Shown here piece by piece: positions 45,196 through 54,409 of a stretch of 64,000 bases of DNA. The stretch spans positions 1-64,000 of the forward strand of contig JBMNGW010000013.1 of NCBI GenBank assembly GCA_050950025.1, in the 5' to 3' direction. The notes beneath the pieces were generated by a model that was given only the letters and a program-made list of their open reading frames with translations, was not told the origin of the DNA and ran no database searches. A program made the position numbers and the translations under genes. Position 1 is the stretch's first letter. Each line of letters begins with the position of its first letter. Source of the stretch: JBMNGW01 sp050950025. Lineage in GTDB: Bacteria > Spirochaetota > Spirochaetia > Sphaerochaetales > Sphaerochaetaceae.

Positions 45196-45975
45196 ATGAA
45201 ATTATTCGATACTCACGCCCATATAGGCTTGATACATGAAGACCAGATGGAGCAATTGCTCATCATCCAACTCGCAAAACGAAAATCTGTTGCTCATATT
45301 GTAAGCATCTGCAATAGCCTGCACGACTTTGAACAGGTCTATAATAACTTGCGCACAGCCACAGATGTCTATCATGCCGTCGGAGTCTCTCCCTCAGAGG
45401 TGACTAATCCCGGCCTCAATTGGGAAAATAGACTCCTTTCATTTGCTAAATATGAGCGCATTGTTGCCATTGGTGAAACAGGACTCGATTATTATCGCAA
45501 TTACGGCGATAAAAACTCGCAAGTCGAATTGTTCATCCACCAGCTCGATATCGCCCGCAACCTCAAACTTCCTGTCATTATTCATAACCGGGAAGCAGGC
45601 CGAGACATTTTGGACATCCTAAAGACCCGCTTAGGCGAACAGGGAGGAATCTTTCACTGCTACAGTGAAGATTGGCTGTTTGCCATGGAAGCTTTGGATC
45701 TGCCGATGTTCTTTTCGTTTGCCGGTAACATTACTTACAAGAACGTTCGTCACTTACATGAAACAATCTTTAACCTTCCGTTAGATCGGATTCTCATTGA
45801 ATCGGAAAGCCCGTTCATGGTCCCGGCTAATTACAAAGGCAAAAGAAACAAACCGGCCTACTTGGTTGAAACGGCCCAAGCCGTTGCCGACATCAAAGGC
45901 CTTTCATTGGAAGAGACTGCCGCTGCGATGTTCGACAACAGCCTCAGAGCCTTTCACCTTAACACCGAAGATTAA
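45196..45975 (+). CDS. tatD: TatD-family metal-dependent hydrolase
   Basis: 259 residues. Amidohydrolase-fold motifs: DTHAHI near residue 5, GETGLDYY near 93, IIHNREA near 117, FHCYSED near 152. The last catalytic motif is IESESPFM where the family has ETDAPYL, so the catalytic Asp appears replaced by Glu. TatD proteins are Mg-dependent 3'-5' nucleases. Followed five bases later by dusB. Confidence 0.88.
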   Translation: MKLFDTHAHIGLIHEDQMEQLLIIQLAKRKSVAHIVSICNSLHDFEQVYNNLRTATDVYHAVGVSPSEVTNPGLNWENRLLSFAKYERIVAIGETGLDYYRNYGDKNSQVELFIHQLDIARNLKLPVIIHNREAGRDILDILKTRLGEQGGIFHCYSEDWLFAMEALDLPMFFSFAGNITYKNVRHLHETIFNLPLDRILIESESPFMVPANYKGKRNKPAYLVETAQAVADIKGLSLEETAAAMFDNSLRAFHLNTED

Positions 45976-45980
45976 TACTC

Positions 45981-46988
45981 ATGAGCACCCAAAGCTTATA
46001 CCGCCCGATTACCATCGGGCCGGTTCACATAGAGGGGAACCTGTTTTTGGCCCCCTTAGCCGGTTATACTGACAGATCAATGCGCTTTTTAGCTCTTGAG
46101 CAGGGAGCTAATCTTAGTTACACCGAAATGGTGAGTGCCGAAGGATTGGCGCGCAACAGTAAACCGACAAAACTCCTTTTACGGCCCGCCGATAACGAAA
46201 CGTTACTGGCAGTACAACTCTTTGGTCCCAAGGCTTCTGTTTTTGAGCGCTCTTTAGAGAACTTGAGCCATCACCGGGTTGCTCTTATCGATATCAACTG
46301 TGGTTGCCCAGTGCCCAAAGTAATTAAAACAGGAGCCGGATCTGCTCTTTTACGCTCTGCTCAAACAATCTATGAAATTGTCTCGGTGATGACCAAAGCC
46401 CGCTTAGCTCCGGTGTCGGTAAAAATTCGCCTGGGCTGGGATGCTAAGAGCATCAACTACCGTGAAACAACCGACGCAGCTGTGCAAGGCGGCGCTCTTA
46501 TGATTACGATGCATGCCCGCACCAAGACAATGGGCTATGCAGGCCAAGCCGACTGGGAAGCTTTGGCTGATTTGAAATCTTACCTAAAAGCAACTGCCCC
46601 ACATGTTCTTTTGTTTGGCTCAGGTGATCTTTTTAGCCCATCAGATGCCCAAAAGATGCTGCAACAAACAGGAGTCGACGGCATCATGTTCGCTCGCGGC
46701 GCTTTAGGCAACCCTTTCATTTTTGCTCAAAGTCGACAGCTGTTACAAACAGGACACTTACCGCCGTTACCTACTGCCTCTGAGCGCACTCAAATGCTTC
46801 TTAAGCATCTGAACCTTCTCATTAAGGATGTGGGAGAAGAGGCCGGATGTACTCTGATGCGTAAGCATGCCGCCCATTATGTTAAAGGGATTCCCGGCTC
46901 CTCTTCAGTTAAACAGGCCTTGGTACAAGCACGCAGCTACGCAGAGTACAAGGAGGCTTGCTCTTTGCTACCTTTGGGCTTGAGTTGA
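45981..46988 (+). CDS. dus: tRNA-dihydrouridine synthase (DusB-like)
   Basis: 335 residues. FMN-barrel motifs LAPLAGYTDRSMR, the catalytic Cys in INCGCPVPKV near residue 100, KIRLGWD, MHARTKTMGYAG and GDLFSPSDA are all seen. It reduces uridines in tRNA D-loops. The C-terminal helical tRNA-binding domain is complete. Which Dus subgroup is uncertain. It has no strong ribosome site and probably follows tatD in one transcript. Confidence 0.93.
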   Translation: MSTQSLYRPITIGPVHIEGNLFLAPLAGYTDRSMRFLALEQGANLSYTEMVSAEGLARNSKPTKLLLRPADNETLLAVQLFGPKASVFERSLENLSHHRVALIDINCGCPVPKVIKTGAGSALLRSAQTIYEIVSVMTKARLAPVSVKIRLGWDAKSINYRETTDAAVQGGALMITMHARTKTMGYAGQADWEALADLKSYLKATAPHVLLFGSGDLFSPSDAQKMLQQTGVDGIMFARGALGNPFIFAQSRQLLQTGHLPPLPTASERTQMLLKHLNLLIKDVGEEAGCTLMRKHAAHYVKGIPGSSSVKQALVQARSYAEYKEACSLLPLGLS

Positions 46989-47014
46989 CCTTATTCTTCG
47001 ATACATGGTACTTT
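46985..47014 (+). promoter_or_regulatory. Possible purD promoter
   Basis: TTGACC (46985-46990) overlaps the dus stop; TACTTT (47009-47014) is 18 bases on. Confidence 0.45.
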
Positions 47015-47051
47015 TCTTCTATCCTGCAAAGGGATACATGAAGGAGTGTTC

Positions 47052-48317
47052 ATGAGAGTTCTTGTGTTGGGTTCGGGGGCAAAAGACCATGCCATGACAT
47101 GGTTATTTTCTCAAAGTAAACTAATAACGGGTCTGTACATTGCCCAAGGCAATGCTGGGACTTCCGAGATTGCCGTGAACCTGCCCCATATCGATCCCTC
47201 TTCGTGCGAATCGGTTTGGCAGGCATGCAAGGAGTATGAGATTGACTTTGTCTTTGTCGGTACCGAAGCTCCTTTGTTCACCGGCGTCATCGATTATGTT
47301 AACAGCCGAGGTATTGCTACCTTCGGAGCACCCAGCCACGCATTGAAGCTGGAAGGGGACCGCCATTTTGCCCGCAACTTTACCAGCCGCCACAACATCC
47401 CCACTCCCGCTTACCGCCTTTTTAGTGATGAAGCTTCCCTTTCAGAGTTTCTCGGTCGCCACCCAGGGGAAAACTTTGTCCTTAAAAGCAATGCCATGGC
47501 TCCCAGTCGCATTATGGTCGATTCCAGCGATTATGAGACACTGATGAATTTTGGTAAGGGAATTCTGAAAAATGACAACCTCATTTTAGAAAACCATGTC
47601 GACGGTCTTTCAGTTACCGTCACAGTCTTTACTGATAATAACGGTTATTTAAAACTCCCCCTTAGCTCCGATTATACTAAAAGTGAAGATGGAGGCCTGG
47701 GGGCGCCTACCGGAGGCATGGGGTCGATTTGCCCAGTGCCGCTTCCTAAAAATGTGTTGCAACAAATTGACGAACTGATTATTGAACCGACTCTTTACGG
47801 AATGCAAGTTGAGCAAATTGCCTACAAAGGGGTGCTCACTTTCAGCCTTATTATTACCGATCAAGGACCGGTGCTTGTCGATTACCACGTCCGTTTCAAC
47901 GACCCTGCCACTCAAGCCATTGTTCCGCTGATGAAATCAGATATCATCGATATCCTTCAGGCTATGAAGCAAGATACTTTAAGCACATTCGAATTGGAGC
48001 TCTCTTCCAAATCGGCAGTGGCTGTTGTAGTGGCAAGTCAGGGGTATCCCCAAGACCCGATTATTGGCAAAAAGGTCCAACCGCTGGCTCATTTGATCAG
48101 AACCAACCTTTTTTCCTCCATGCCCAAAGTATTTTATGGCGCTGTTATGGATAAAGAGGGAGAGACGGTGACCGTTGGAGGAAGAAATATCACTGTTGTG
48201 GGAATTGGTAAAAACATCATTGAAGCTAACAAACAAGCGTACGATTACATCCACAATGTGCAGTTTGACGGCTCGTGGTACAGAAACGACATCGGCAATA
48301 AATTCTTTGAGAACTAA
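47052..48317 (+). CDS. purD: Phosphoribosylamine-glycine ligase
   Basis: 421 residues. The N-domain VLGSGAKDHAMTWLF, the ATP-grasp regions (SDYTKSEDGG, GAPTGGMGSICP) and the metal-site NDPATQAIVPLM are typical of GAR synthetase, the second step of purine synthesis. ATG 47052 follows AAGGAG. No other purine gene is beside it. Its stop shares CTAA with rlmB. Confidence 0.93.
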   Translation: MRVLVLGSGAKDHAMTWLFSQSKLITGLYIAQGNAGTSEIAVNLPHIDPSSCESVWQACKEYEIDFVFVGTEAPLFTGVIDYVNSRGIATFGAPSHALKLEGDRHFARNFTSRHNIPTPAYRLFSDEASLSEFLGRHPGENFVLKSNAMAPSRIMVDSSDYETLMNFGKGILKNDNLILENHVDGLSVTVTVFTDNNGYLKLPLSSDYTKSEDGGLGAPTGGMGSICPVPLPKNVLQQIDELIIEPTLYGMQVEQIAYKGVLTFSLIITDQGPVLVDYHVRFNDPATQAIVPLMKSDIIDILQAMKQDTLSTFELELSSKSAVAVVVASQGYPQDPIIGKKVQPLAHLIRTNLFSSMPKVFYGAVMDKEGETVTVGGRNITVVGIGKNIIEANKQAYDYIHNVQFDGSWYRNDIGNKFFEN

Positions 48318-49051
48318 CGTTTTTGGCGCCTGAACTCGTACAGTAGAATCCCCGCAGCAACCGATACATTCAGCGAATCAATGTGCCCTGTGGTAGGAAT
48401 AGAGACGATATAGTCACACCGCTTGCGCACCAATTGACTCAATCCTTCCCCTTCCGATCCTAAGATGAGGACAGTTTTATCAGAAAAGCGTGTTGTATGG
48501 AGGTTCTCCCCCTCCATGTCGGCTCCATAGGCCCAGTAGCCATTTTTTTGCAACAGCTCAATCTCCCTGACAATGTTAGAAACACTAACAAGCGGAACAT
48601 GCTGAGAAGCACCGCTGGAAACGCGGTGAACGGCGCTGCTTTGCTGAGCACTTCGGCGTTGGGGGATAACAACTAAATCGACAGAAAATTGGTCACAGCT
48701 TCTTAGGATTGCCCCCAGGTTGTGCACATCGGTGATTCCATCCAACACAACCACAAGTGATTTCTCATCTTCTTTGACTGTCGCAAGGAAATCACTGACT
48801 GACTGCGGTGCGGCTGTGGTATTGGCACTAGATAGCTCCAACAATGCCCCCCGATGATCAGGGGTACCACTTAAGCGGTCCATCTCAATGGCGGCAATCT
48901 TTCTGATGCGAACATTGGGGTTGTTTTTAGCAAGCGATTCAAGGCGGCTGTTCCGTTTTTCTTGGTTGCGGCACAGATAGAGAATGCTGTTGGCCCCAGC
49001 ACTTTTTAAAGCCTCTTCAATAGCATGGAAGCCGGTAATTCGCTCTTTCAT
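48314..49051 (-). CDS. rlmB: 23S rRNA 2'-O-methyltransferase (RlmB/TrmH, SpoU family)
   Basis: 245 residues. A short N-terminal substrate-binding domain precedes the SpoU knot with VVLDGITDVHNLGAILRSC, VLILGSEGEG and IPTTGHIDSLNVSVAAGI. It methylates a guanosine ribose in 23S rRNA. It follows dnaJ by nine bases, so it may be expressed with the chaperone genes. Confidence 0.92.
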   Translation of the reverse strand: MKERITGFHAIEEALKSAGANSILYLCRNQEKRNSRLESLAKNNPNVRIRKIAAIEMDRLSGTPDHRGALLELSSANTTAAPQSVSDFLATVKEDEKSLVVVLDGITDVHNLGAILRSCDQFSVDLVVIPQRRSAQQSSAVHRVSSGASQHVPLVSVSNIVREIELLQKNGYWAYGADMEGENLHTTRFSDKTVLILGSEGEGLSQLVRKRCDYIVSIPTTGHIDSLNVSVAAGILLYEFRRQKR

Positions 49052-49060
49052 GCCAACCCC

Positions 49061-50179
49061 TTATTCAGTGAAAGGGACAGGATCGGGAGCTTTGTTCTCA
49101 CCAAGGACCTCAGCTAATTGGTTCATTACTTTCTTAGCCTCCCTGCTGAGCTTTTTGGGCGTCTCAACGACAATTCTGATGTATTGGTCTCCCCGCTGTT
49201 CCAATGAACCGCGTAATTTAGGAACTCCTTTGTTACGCAGGCGCAACATTTTCCCGTGCTGAGTCCCCGCCGGGATGGTGACTTTCACCTTCACATCATC
49301 GATAGTCATTACTTCGATATCGGCTCCCAAAGCAGCTTGTGTCATGGAAATGGGAATTTGCATATACAAATCGGTACCTGAGCGCTCAAAATAGGGGTGG
49401 GGACGGACATTGACATAGACAAACAAATCACCCGAAGGACCGCCATTAGGCCCCGCATCACCCATATTGGCCAAGGAAATACGGTTGCCGGTATCGACTC
49501 CGGCAGGAATGGTGACTTTCAGCTTCTGTTGTTTACGCATTAAACCGCTGCCGTGACACTCGGTGCACGGATTCTCAACGATATGTCCTTCGCCGTGGCA
49601 GGTAGGACAGGTAGAAGCAATTGAGAAAAAGCCTGAGTTGCGCCGCACTTGTCCTGCGCCATTGCAGGTGGGACACACTTTCTTCCCCGATCCCGCTTTT
49701 ACACCGCTACCTTTGCAGACGGAGCAATGAACTTGGTGGGTATACGAAATTTCCACTTTTGTGCCGAACACGGCCTCTTTGAAATCGATTTCCACATCAT
49801 AGCGCAAACTGGAGCCCACTGCCGGACCTCGAGAGGAGCGCGATGTACGAGCTCCCCCTCCGAAAAAGGAGTCAAAGAAGTCTCCCAAGCCGCCCCCGCC
49901 AAACAGATCGCTAAAATCACGATACACATTAGTATAATCTTGCGGTCCGCCTGTTTCGACGCCGGCAAACCCATACTGATCGTAGGCTTGCCGTTTTTCG
50001 GCATCGCTAAGAATCTCATAGGCCTCACTGGCCTCTTTAAACCGTTCTTCGGCAGCTTTGTCACCCGGGTTTTTATCGGGGTGGTTGGCAATAGCTAGTT
50101 TTCGATACGCTTTTTTAATTTCGTCTTGGGAAGATCCTTTGGGAACTCCCAAGACTTCATAATAATCCCGTTTAGCCAC
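49061..50179 (-). CDS. dnaJ: Chaperone DnaJ
   Basis: 372 residues. J-domain with HPD (residues about 33-35), a Gly/Phe-rich linker (GGGGLGDFFDSFFGGG), four zinc-finger CxxCxGxG repeats (CSVCKGSG, CPTCNGAG, CPTCHGEG, CTECHGSG) and the substrate-binding C-terminus. Co-chaperone stimulating DnaK. It lies 29 bases after dnaK. Confidence 0.97.
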   Translation of the reverse strand: MAKRDYYEVLGVPKGSSQDEIKKAYRKLAIANHPDKNPGDKAAEERFKEASEAYEILSDAEKRQAYDQYGFAGVETGGPQDYTNVYRDFSDLFGGGGLGDFFDSFFGGGARTSRSSRGPAVGSSLRYDVEIDFKEAVFGTKVEISYTHQVHCSVCKGSGVKAGSGKKVCPTCNGAGQVRRNSGFFSIASTCPTCHGEGHIVENPCTECHGSGLMRKQQKLKVTIPAGVDTGNRISLANMGDAGPNGGPSGDLFVYVNVRPHPYFERSGTDLYMQIPISMTQAALGADIEVMTIDDVKVKVTIPAGTQHGKMLRLRNKGVPKLRGSLEQRGDQYIRIVVETPKKLSREAKKVMNQLAEVLGENKAPDPVPFTE

Positions 50180-50208
50180 GGTACACTACTTCCTTCAGCT
50201 TGATGAGA

Positions 50209-52113
50209 TTAGTCGACTACCTCAAAATCGGCATCTTCCACCCCATCATCCCCTTTGTCTTGGTCAGAAGAGTCGGATGCATCATCATCTTGAGCTTGCT
50301 GGTCGGCAGCTGTTGATTTGTACATTTCCTCTGCCAATTTGTAGGCAGCTTGCTGGAGTGTCTCGGTTTTCGACTTAATCTCCTCAAGGTTATCGGAAGA
50401 GAGGGCTTGTTTCAAGCTCTCTAATGCCTCTTCAATAGCGCTACGGTCACTTTCCGATATTTTATCGCCATGTTCTTTCAAGGATTTCTCAGTGGTATAC
50501 ATCATGCTGTCAGCTTCGTTGCGCACTTCAATTTTCTCGCGCTCTTTTTTGTCCTCTTCAGCATGGATTTCAGCATCCTTGACCATTTTCTCAATATCCT
50601 GCTCCGAAAGACCCGATGAGGACTCGATTCTGATCTTCTGCTCTTTACCTGTTCCCAAATCCTTAGCGCTGACATGGACGATACCGTTGGCATCGATGTC
50701 AAATGCAACTTCAATTTGGGGAACTCCCCTCGGGGCGGCGGGAATGCCGATTAAATCAAATTTACCCAAGGTCCGGTTCTGGCTGGCCATCTCCCGCTCT
50801 CCTTGCAACACATGGATGGATACAGCTGTCTGCCCATCGGCTGCCGTGGAGAAAATCTGACTCTTGCGAGTTGGGATTGTGGTATTGCGCTCAATGAGTT
50901 TGGTAGAAATACCGCCTAAGGTCTCAATTCCCAAAGAGAGCGGAGTAACATCTAAGAGTAAGACATCTTTAACATCCCCTCCCAAAATACCACCTTGTAT
51001 GGCAGCACCCATAGCCACAACTTCATCGGGGTTCACCCCTTTATGAGGCTCTTTTTGGAAGATTTCCTTGACGATGCTCTGCACGGCAGGAATACGGGTT
51101 GAGCCGCCGACTAAAATGACTTCATCAATGTCTTTGGGGCTTAATCCCGCATCTTTAAGTGCGTTAAGGCAGGGTTTACGACTCTTTTCCACCAAATCGG
51201 CAACCATCTGCTCAAACTTGGCACGCGAGAGATTCATCTGTAGATGCTTCGGCCCTGATGCATCGGCTGTGATGTACGGTAGGTTAATGGATGTATCCTT
51301 TGTGCTAGAGAGCTCAATTTTAGCTTTCTCAGCTGCCTCTTTTAACCGCTGCATGGCCATTTTATCTTTTGCTAAATCAAGGCCAGTCTCTTTTTTGAAG
51401 CTTTCGACAAGCCAATCAATAACTTTTTGGTCAAAGTCGTCTCCGCCTAAATGGGTATCCCCGTTGGTCGATTTAACTTCAAACACACCGTCGCCAAGCT
51501 CAAGGATAGAAACATCAAAGGTCCCACCGCCAAGGTCGTAAACAGCAATCTTCTCCTCTTTGTTGGCATCTTTACCCAACCCATAGGCCAAAGCAGCTGC
51601 AGTCGGCTCGTTGACAATACGCTTGACTTCCAATCCGGCAATCCTTCCGGCATCCTTGGTTGCTTGGCGCTGAGCATCGTTAAAATAGGCGGGAACGGTA
51701 ATGACAGCTTCAGTGATTGTCTCACCAAGATAATCTTCGGCCGTCTGTTTCATTTTTTGCAAAATCGCTGCAGAAATCTCGGGAGGAGAATACTCTTTAT
51801 CTCTGATAGAGATACGAATATCCTCCGAAGGGCCGCTAATCATACGATACGGCAGCTTGGAGATCTCTGAAGGAATCTCGCTAAAACGTCTTCCCATGAA
51901 CCGCTTAATGGAATAAACGGTATTCTCAGCGTTTGTTACAATCTGGTTTTTAGCGGGCTGTCCAACTAGGCGCTCCCCTTTTGCCGTAAAACCGACAATG
52001 GAAGGAGTGGTTCTTTGCCCTTCTGCATTTTGAATTACAACTGCATCGCCGTTCTCCATGACAGCTACGCATGAGTTGGTTGTACCCAAGTCAATTCCAA
52101 TTATTCTAGCCAT
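50209..52113 (-). CDS. dnaK: Chaperone DnaK (Hsp70)
   Basis: 634 residues. IIGIDLGTTNSCVA at the start, IVNEPTAAALAYG, the ATPase phosphate motifs (YDLGGGTFDVSI, VGGSTRIPAVQ) and the linker DVLLLDVTPLSLGIETLGG are all normal. The acidic tail ends in DADFEVVD, close to the conserved EEVD-like end of bacterial DnaK. ATG 52113 with GGAG is the start; the longer frame to 52155 is not supported. Confidence 0.97.
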   Translation of the reverse strand: MARIIGIDLGTTNSCVAVMENGDAVVIQNAEGQRTTPSIVGFTAKGERLVGQPAKNQIVTNAENTVYSIKRFMGRRFSEIPSEISKLPYRMISGPSEDIRISIRDKEYSPPEISAAILQKMKQTAEDYLGETITEAVITVPAYFNDAQRQATKDAGRIAGLEVKRIVNEPTAAALAYGLGKDANKEEKIAVYDLGGGTFDVSILELGDGVFEVKSTNGDTHLGGDDFDQKVIDWLVESFKKETGLDLAKDKMAMQRLKEAAEKAKIELSSTKDTSINLPYITADASGPKHLQMNLSRAKFEQMVADLVEKSRKPCLNALKDAGLSPKDIDEVILVGGSTRIPAVQSIVKEIFQKEPHKGVNPDEVVAMGAAIQGGILGGDVKDVLLLDVTPLSLGIETLGGISTKLIERNTTIPTRKSQIFSTAADGQTAVSIHVLQGEREMASQNRTLGKFDLIGIPAAPRGVPQIEVAFDIDANGIVHVSAKDLGTGKEQKIRIESSSGLSEQDIEKMVKDAEIHAEEDKKEREKIEVRNEADSMMYTTEKSLKEHGDKISESDRSAIEEALESLKQALSSDNLEEIKSKTETLQQAAYKLAEEMYKSTAADQQAQDDDASDSSDQDKGDDGVEDADFEVVD

Positions 52114-52187
52114 TATATTCTCCTTGAAACACGCAATTACAAAGTGGAGGGACAATCCCTCCTTTTAAAAAGTTCACTACAAATGAG

Positions 52188-52778
52188 TTACTGAGGTTTG
52201 CCCACCTTCACTTTAGCTGTTCTCAAAACCCTATCATGAAGATAATAACCCTTTTGCAATTCGGCAAGGACGGTCTCGGTCTCCCACTGGGGTCCCTCCT
52301 CCATCATCATCGCCTCATGATCATGAGGTGAAAACTCTTTGCCAATAATGTCATTCATTGGCTTAAGGCCCCATGATTTACCCAGCAAATCGAGGAATTG
52401 CTTATGAATCAGCTTTACCCCTTCGGCATACGAGTCGATATCAGCAGACGTTTGTCCCGCCTCAATGGCTCGTTCAAAGTCGTCAATCAAAGGAATGAGA
52501 TCCATAATCAGTCGCTCATTAGCAAATTGCACTGCTGCCTCTTTTTCACGCAGCAAGCGCTTGCGGTAGTTATCCATATCAGCAGCTTTACGAACAAACT
52601 CACTTTTTTGTTGTTCCAATTGCTCAGAAAGCTGGCGATTCTCCTCTTCCAATTCGCCTATGCGTACTTCCAAAGAGATGCTCTGTTCTGCACAGGCCTC
52701 TTGGGCCGCTTCACTGCTTTTCAGCTCACTTTCGTCTTTGTTACTTATGCTCTTTTTTTCCATACTATCGTCACACAA
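52188..52778 (-). CDS. grpE: Nucleotide exchange factor GrpE
   Basis: 196 residues at most. A long N-terminal coiled coil (LEVRIGELEEENRQLSEQLE) is followed by FVRKAADMDNYRKRLLREKE and the beta-wing end. It releases ADP from DnaK. Two starts are possible: TTG 52778 with GAGG six bases upstream, or ATG 52763. First gene of grpE-dnaK-dnaJ-rlmB; hrcA is not upstream. Confidence 0.95.
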   Translation of the reverse strand: MCDDSMEKKSISNKDESELKSSEAAQEACAEQSISLEVRIGELEEENRQLSEQLEQQKSEFVRKAADMDNYRKRLLREKEAAVQFANERLIMDLIPLIDDFERAIEAGQTSADIDSYAEGVKLIHKQFLDLLGKSWGLKPMNDIIGKEFSPHDHEAMMMEEGPQWETETVLAELQKGYYLHDRVLRTAKVKVGKPQ

Positions 52779-52839
52779 ACCTTGCCTCTATATATTTCCC
52801 ACTTTGTGAGTAGATGTTCACTGTTTTTTGACTAAATCA

Positions 52840-52855
52840 CCCTCTGTTTTGAGGG
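52840..52855 (-). promoter_or_regulatory. Stem-loop at the 5' end of the grpE mRNA
   Basis: CCCTC and GAGGG pair around a six-base loop. With transcription expected near 52860 the hairpin is almost at the mRNA 5' end. No CIRCE element is found in 52779-52930. Confidence 0.45.
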
Positions 52856-52866
52856 CTTTCCCACTT

Positions 52867-52895
52867 AACATAATCATGGTACAGACGACCGTCAA
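52867..52895 (-). promoter_or_regulatory. grpE-dnaK-dnaJ promoter, sigma70 type
   Basis: On the minus strand TTGACG (52890-52895), 17 bases, TATGTT (52867-52872). It gives a leader of about 80-100 bases. No sigma32-type elements seen. Confidence 0.7.
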
Positions 52896-52930
52896 GCCCT
52901 TAAGGCCCCCGCCTGATGGCAAAAGCTTAC

Positions 52931-54406
52931 CTATAACTCATCATCAAGGGGAATCTCTTCTTCGTCTTCTTCGGCCTCATAATAATCGGATTCAATGCGG
53001 GCTAAAGGCACCTTGCTTTGGGCAACAAATCTTTCTTCTTCCGTCTCTTCTGAGTCCTCATACTCATCATCCCAATCAAGGGATGTTAAATCATGTTGCT
53101 CAAAGGGCTCTTCGTCCCACTCTGTTGCCTGTCCGCTTTGCTGCTCATCCTCAAGATCATCGTCCCAATCAAAGGGATGTAATTCGCCCTCTTCTTGGAT
53201 ATCGGTCAAGTCCGAAGAATCAAAGTCGTTTTCTAAAACCTCTTGGTACTCATCACCAGGATCCAACTCAAGGCCCTCTTCTTCTGCCAAAGTTGGCTCA
53301 TCCTGCCAGTTCCACTGTCTTTGATGCTCTTGATTGTGGTGTTCCAGCTCGTGGTAACCATCAAATAAAACTGGCTCTGTGGCTGTCTCTGTTATAATAG
53401 GCTCTTGTTCTTCTCCAGCATAGGACTCAGGATTATCAATTGCTAAACGGTGCAATAATTCTTGTTTTTCCTGCTCTTGTTGCAAACGTTGCATTTCCTC
53501 CAAAGCCCCACCTAGCTCATCTTGCAGACTTTCCTTCTTGGTTTGCAGCCGGGTAACATCATCGTGCAAAGAGTCCCGTTCACGTATCAATTCACCTATG
53601 GCAGCGCTAATTTCCTCTTTTTGCTGAGCAAGAGATGCTAGGCTCTTTTCATGTAAATCCACTGCATCAACAGCTGTTTGCAGCTCAGTTAGTTCCCCTT
53701 TAGCCTTCTGGGAAAGGGTGTGCACCACTGTATTTAGCTGATCAGTTTGCTTATCGACTTCCAAAAGAATCGGGGCGACAGAGCCTATCATTGCTTGGAA
53801 AAGCTCATCCGCTTTTTCAATGCGACGGTTGTAGAGTGTTGCCAATTCCTGCTCAAAGGCTGTGGTAGAGCTGTGGGTAATTGCCGCTATATTTGAGCTG
53901 TAATCAGCGATTTGTTGACTTAACTGCTCTAAGAGGGTGTTAACTTCAATTGTGGCATTTTGCAATTGCGCCACTTGGTGAGCCATATCAATTTTGGCTT
54001 GGTCGATCAGCTCAATGTCTTGCTTAACTGTTTCAGTGCGTATTTGAGCTTTGTCTGTCAAACTACTGAGCTGTTGGAGAACCTGGCGGTAATCGGCTAG
54101 GTTGTGTTGCATCTTTTTCAAATCTTCGGCATGGGAGAAAATCAGCGTGCGCTCAGCCGCTATAGTCGATACTACCTGTTCCACCTCTTTTTTATGGGTG
54201 GCAATGTTTTCTCCTATAAAAGCTGCATTCTCTCTAAACTGATCTTCAGAACGTTTCACATCAGCAAGATATTGGGCGACTTTCCGTTTAATGACATCAA
54301 ACCGATGATTTCTATTATCGGCCGCCCGCAAAGCAAAGATGATGATAAGGGTGAGCAAAAAAAGTCCGCTTGATAAAAGAAGAGGAAGCACTTCCCACAT
54401 GTTCAC
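52931..54406 (-). CDS. Spirochaete-type coiled-coil membrane protein with acidic tail
   Basis: 491 residues. One N-terminal membrane helix (LLLSSGLFLLTLIIIFALR) is followed by about 290 residues of heptad-patterned coiled coil, then a very acidic low-complexity tail of about 150 residues with the recurring FDWDDD, LDWDDE and EEDEEE phrases. Such N-anchored coiled-coil proteins (SpiroCoCo type) are known from spirochaetes; function is unknown but a cytoskeletal or cell-shape role is plausible. It is the fourth gene after ptsI, der and a HAD gene, three bases after the HAD stop. Confidence 0.75.
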   Translation of the reverse strand: MNMWEVLPLLLSSGLFLLTLIIIFALRAADNRNHRFDVIKRKVAQYLADVKRSEDQFRENAAFIGENIATHKKEVEQVVSTIAAERTLIFSHAEDLKKMQHNLADYRQVLQQLSSLTDKAQIRTETVKQDIELIDQAKIDMAHQVAQLQNATIEVNTLLEQLSQQIADYSSNIAAITHSSTTAFEQELATLYNRRIEKADELFQAMIGSVAPILLEVDKQTDQLNTVVHTLSQKAKGELTELQTAVDAVDLHEKSLASLAQQKEEISAAIGELIRERDSLHDDVTRLQTKKESLQDELGGALEEMQRLQQEQEKQELLHRLAIDNPESYAGEEQEPIITETATEPVLFDGYHELEHHNQEHQRQWNWQDEPTLAEEEGLELDPGDEYQEVLENDFDSSDLTDIQEEGELHPFDWDDDLEDEQQSGQATEWDEEPFEQHDLTSLDWDDEYEDSEETEEERFVAQSKVPLARIESDYYEAEEDEEEIPLDDEL

Positions 54407-54409
54407 CTC

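Noticed and set aside
51068..51541. A 157-residue open frame antisense to dnaK
   Set aside because: A known type of antisense open frame caused by dnaK codon use; no independent signal.
52779..52930. CIRCE element before grpE
   Set aside because: No TTAGCACTC-N9-GAGTGCTAA pattern, only a short unrelated hairpin.
52828..53397. A 189-residue open frame antisense to the coiled-coil gene
   Set aside because: Composition mirrors the acidic repeats on the other strand (Pro/His/Leu-rich), no ribosome site, no family resemblance.
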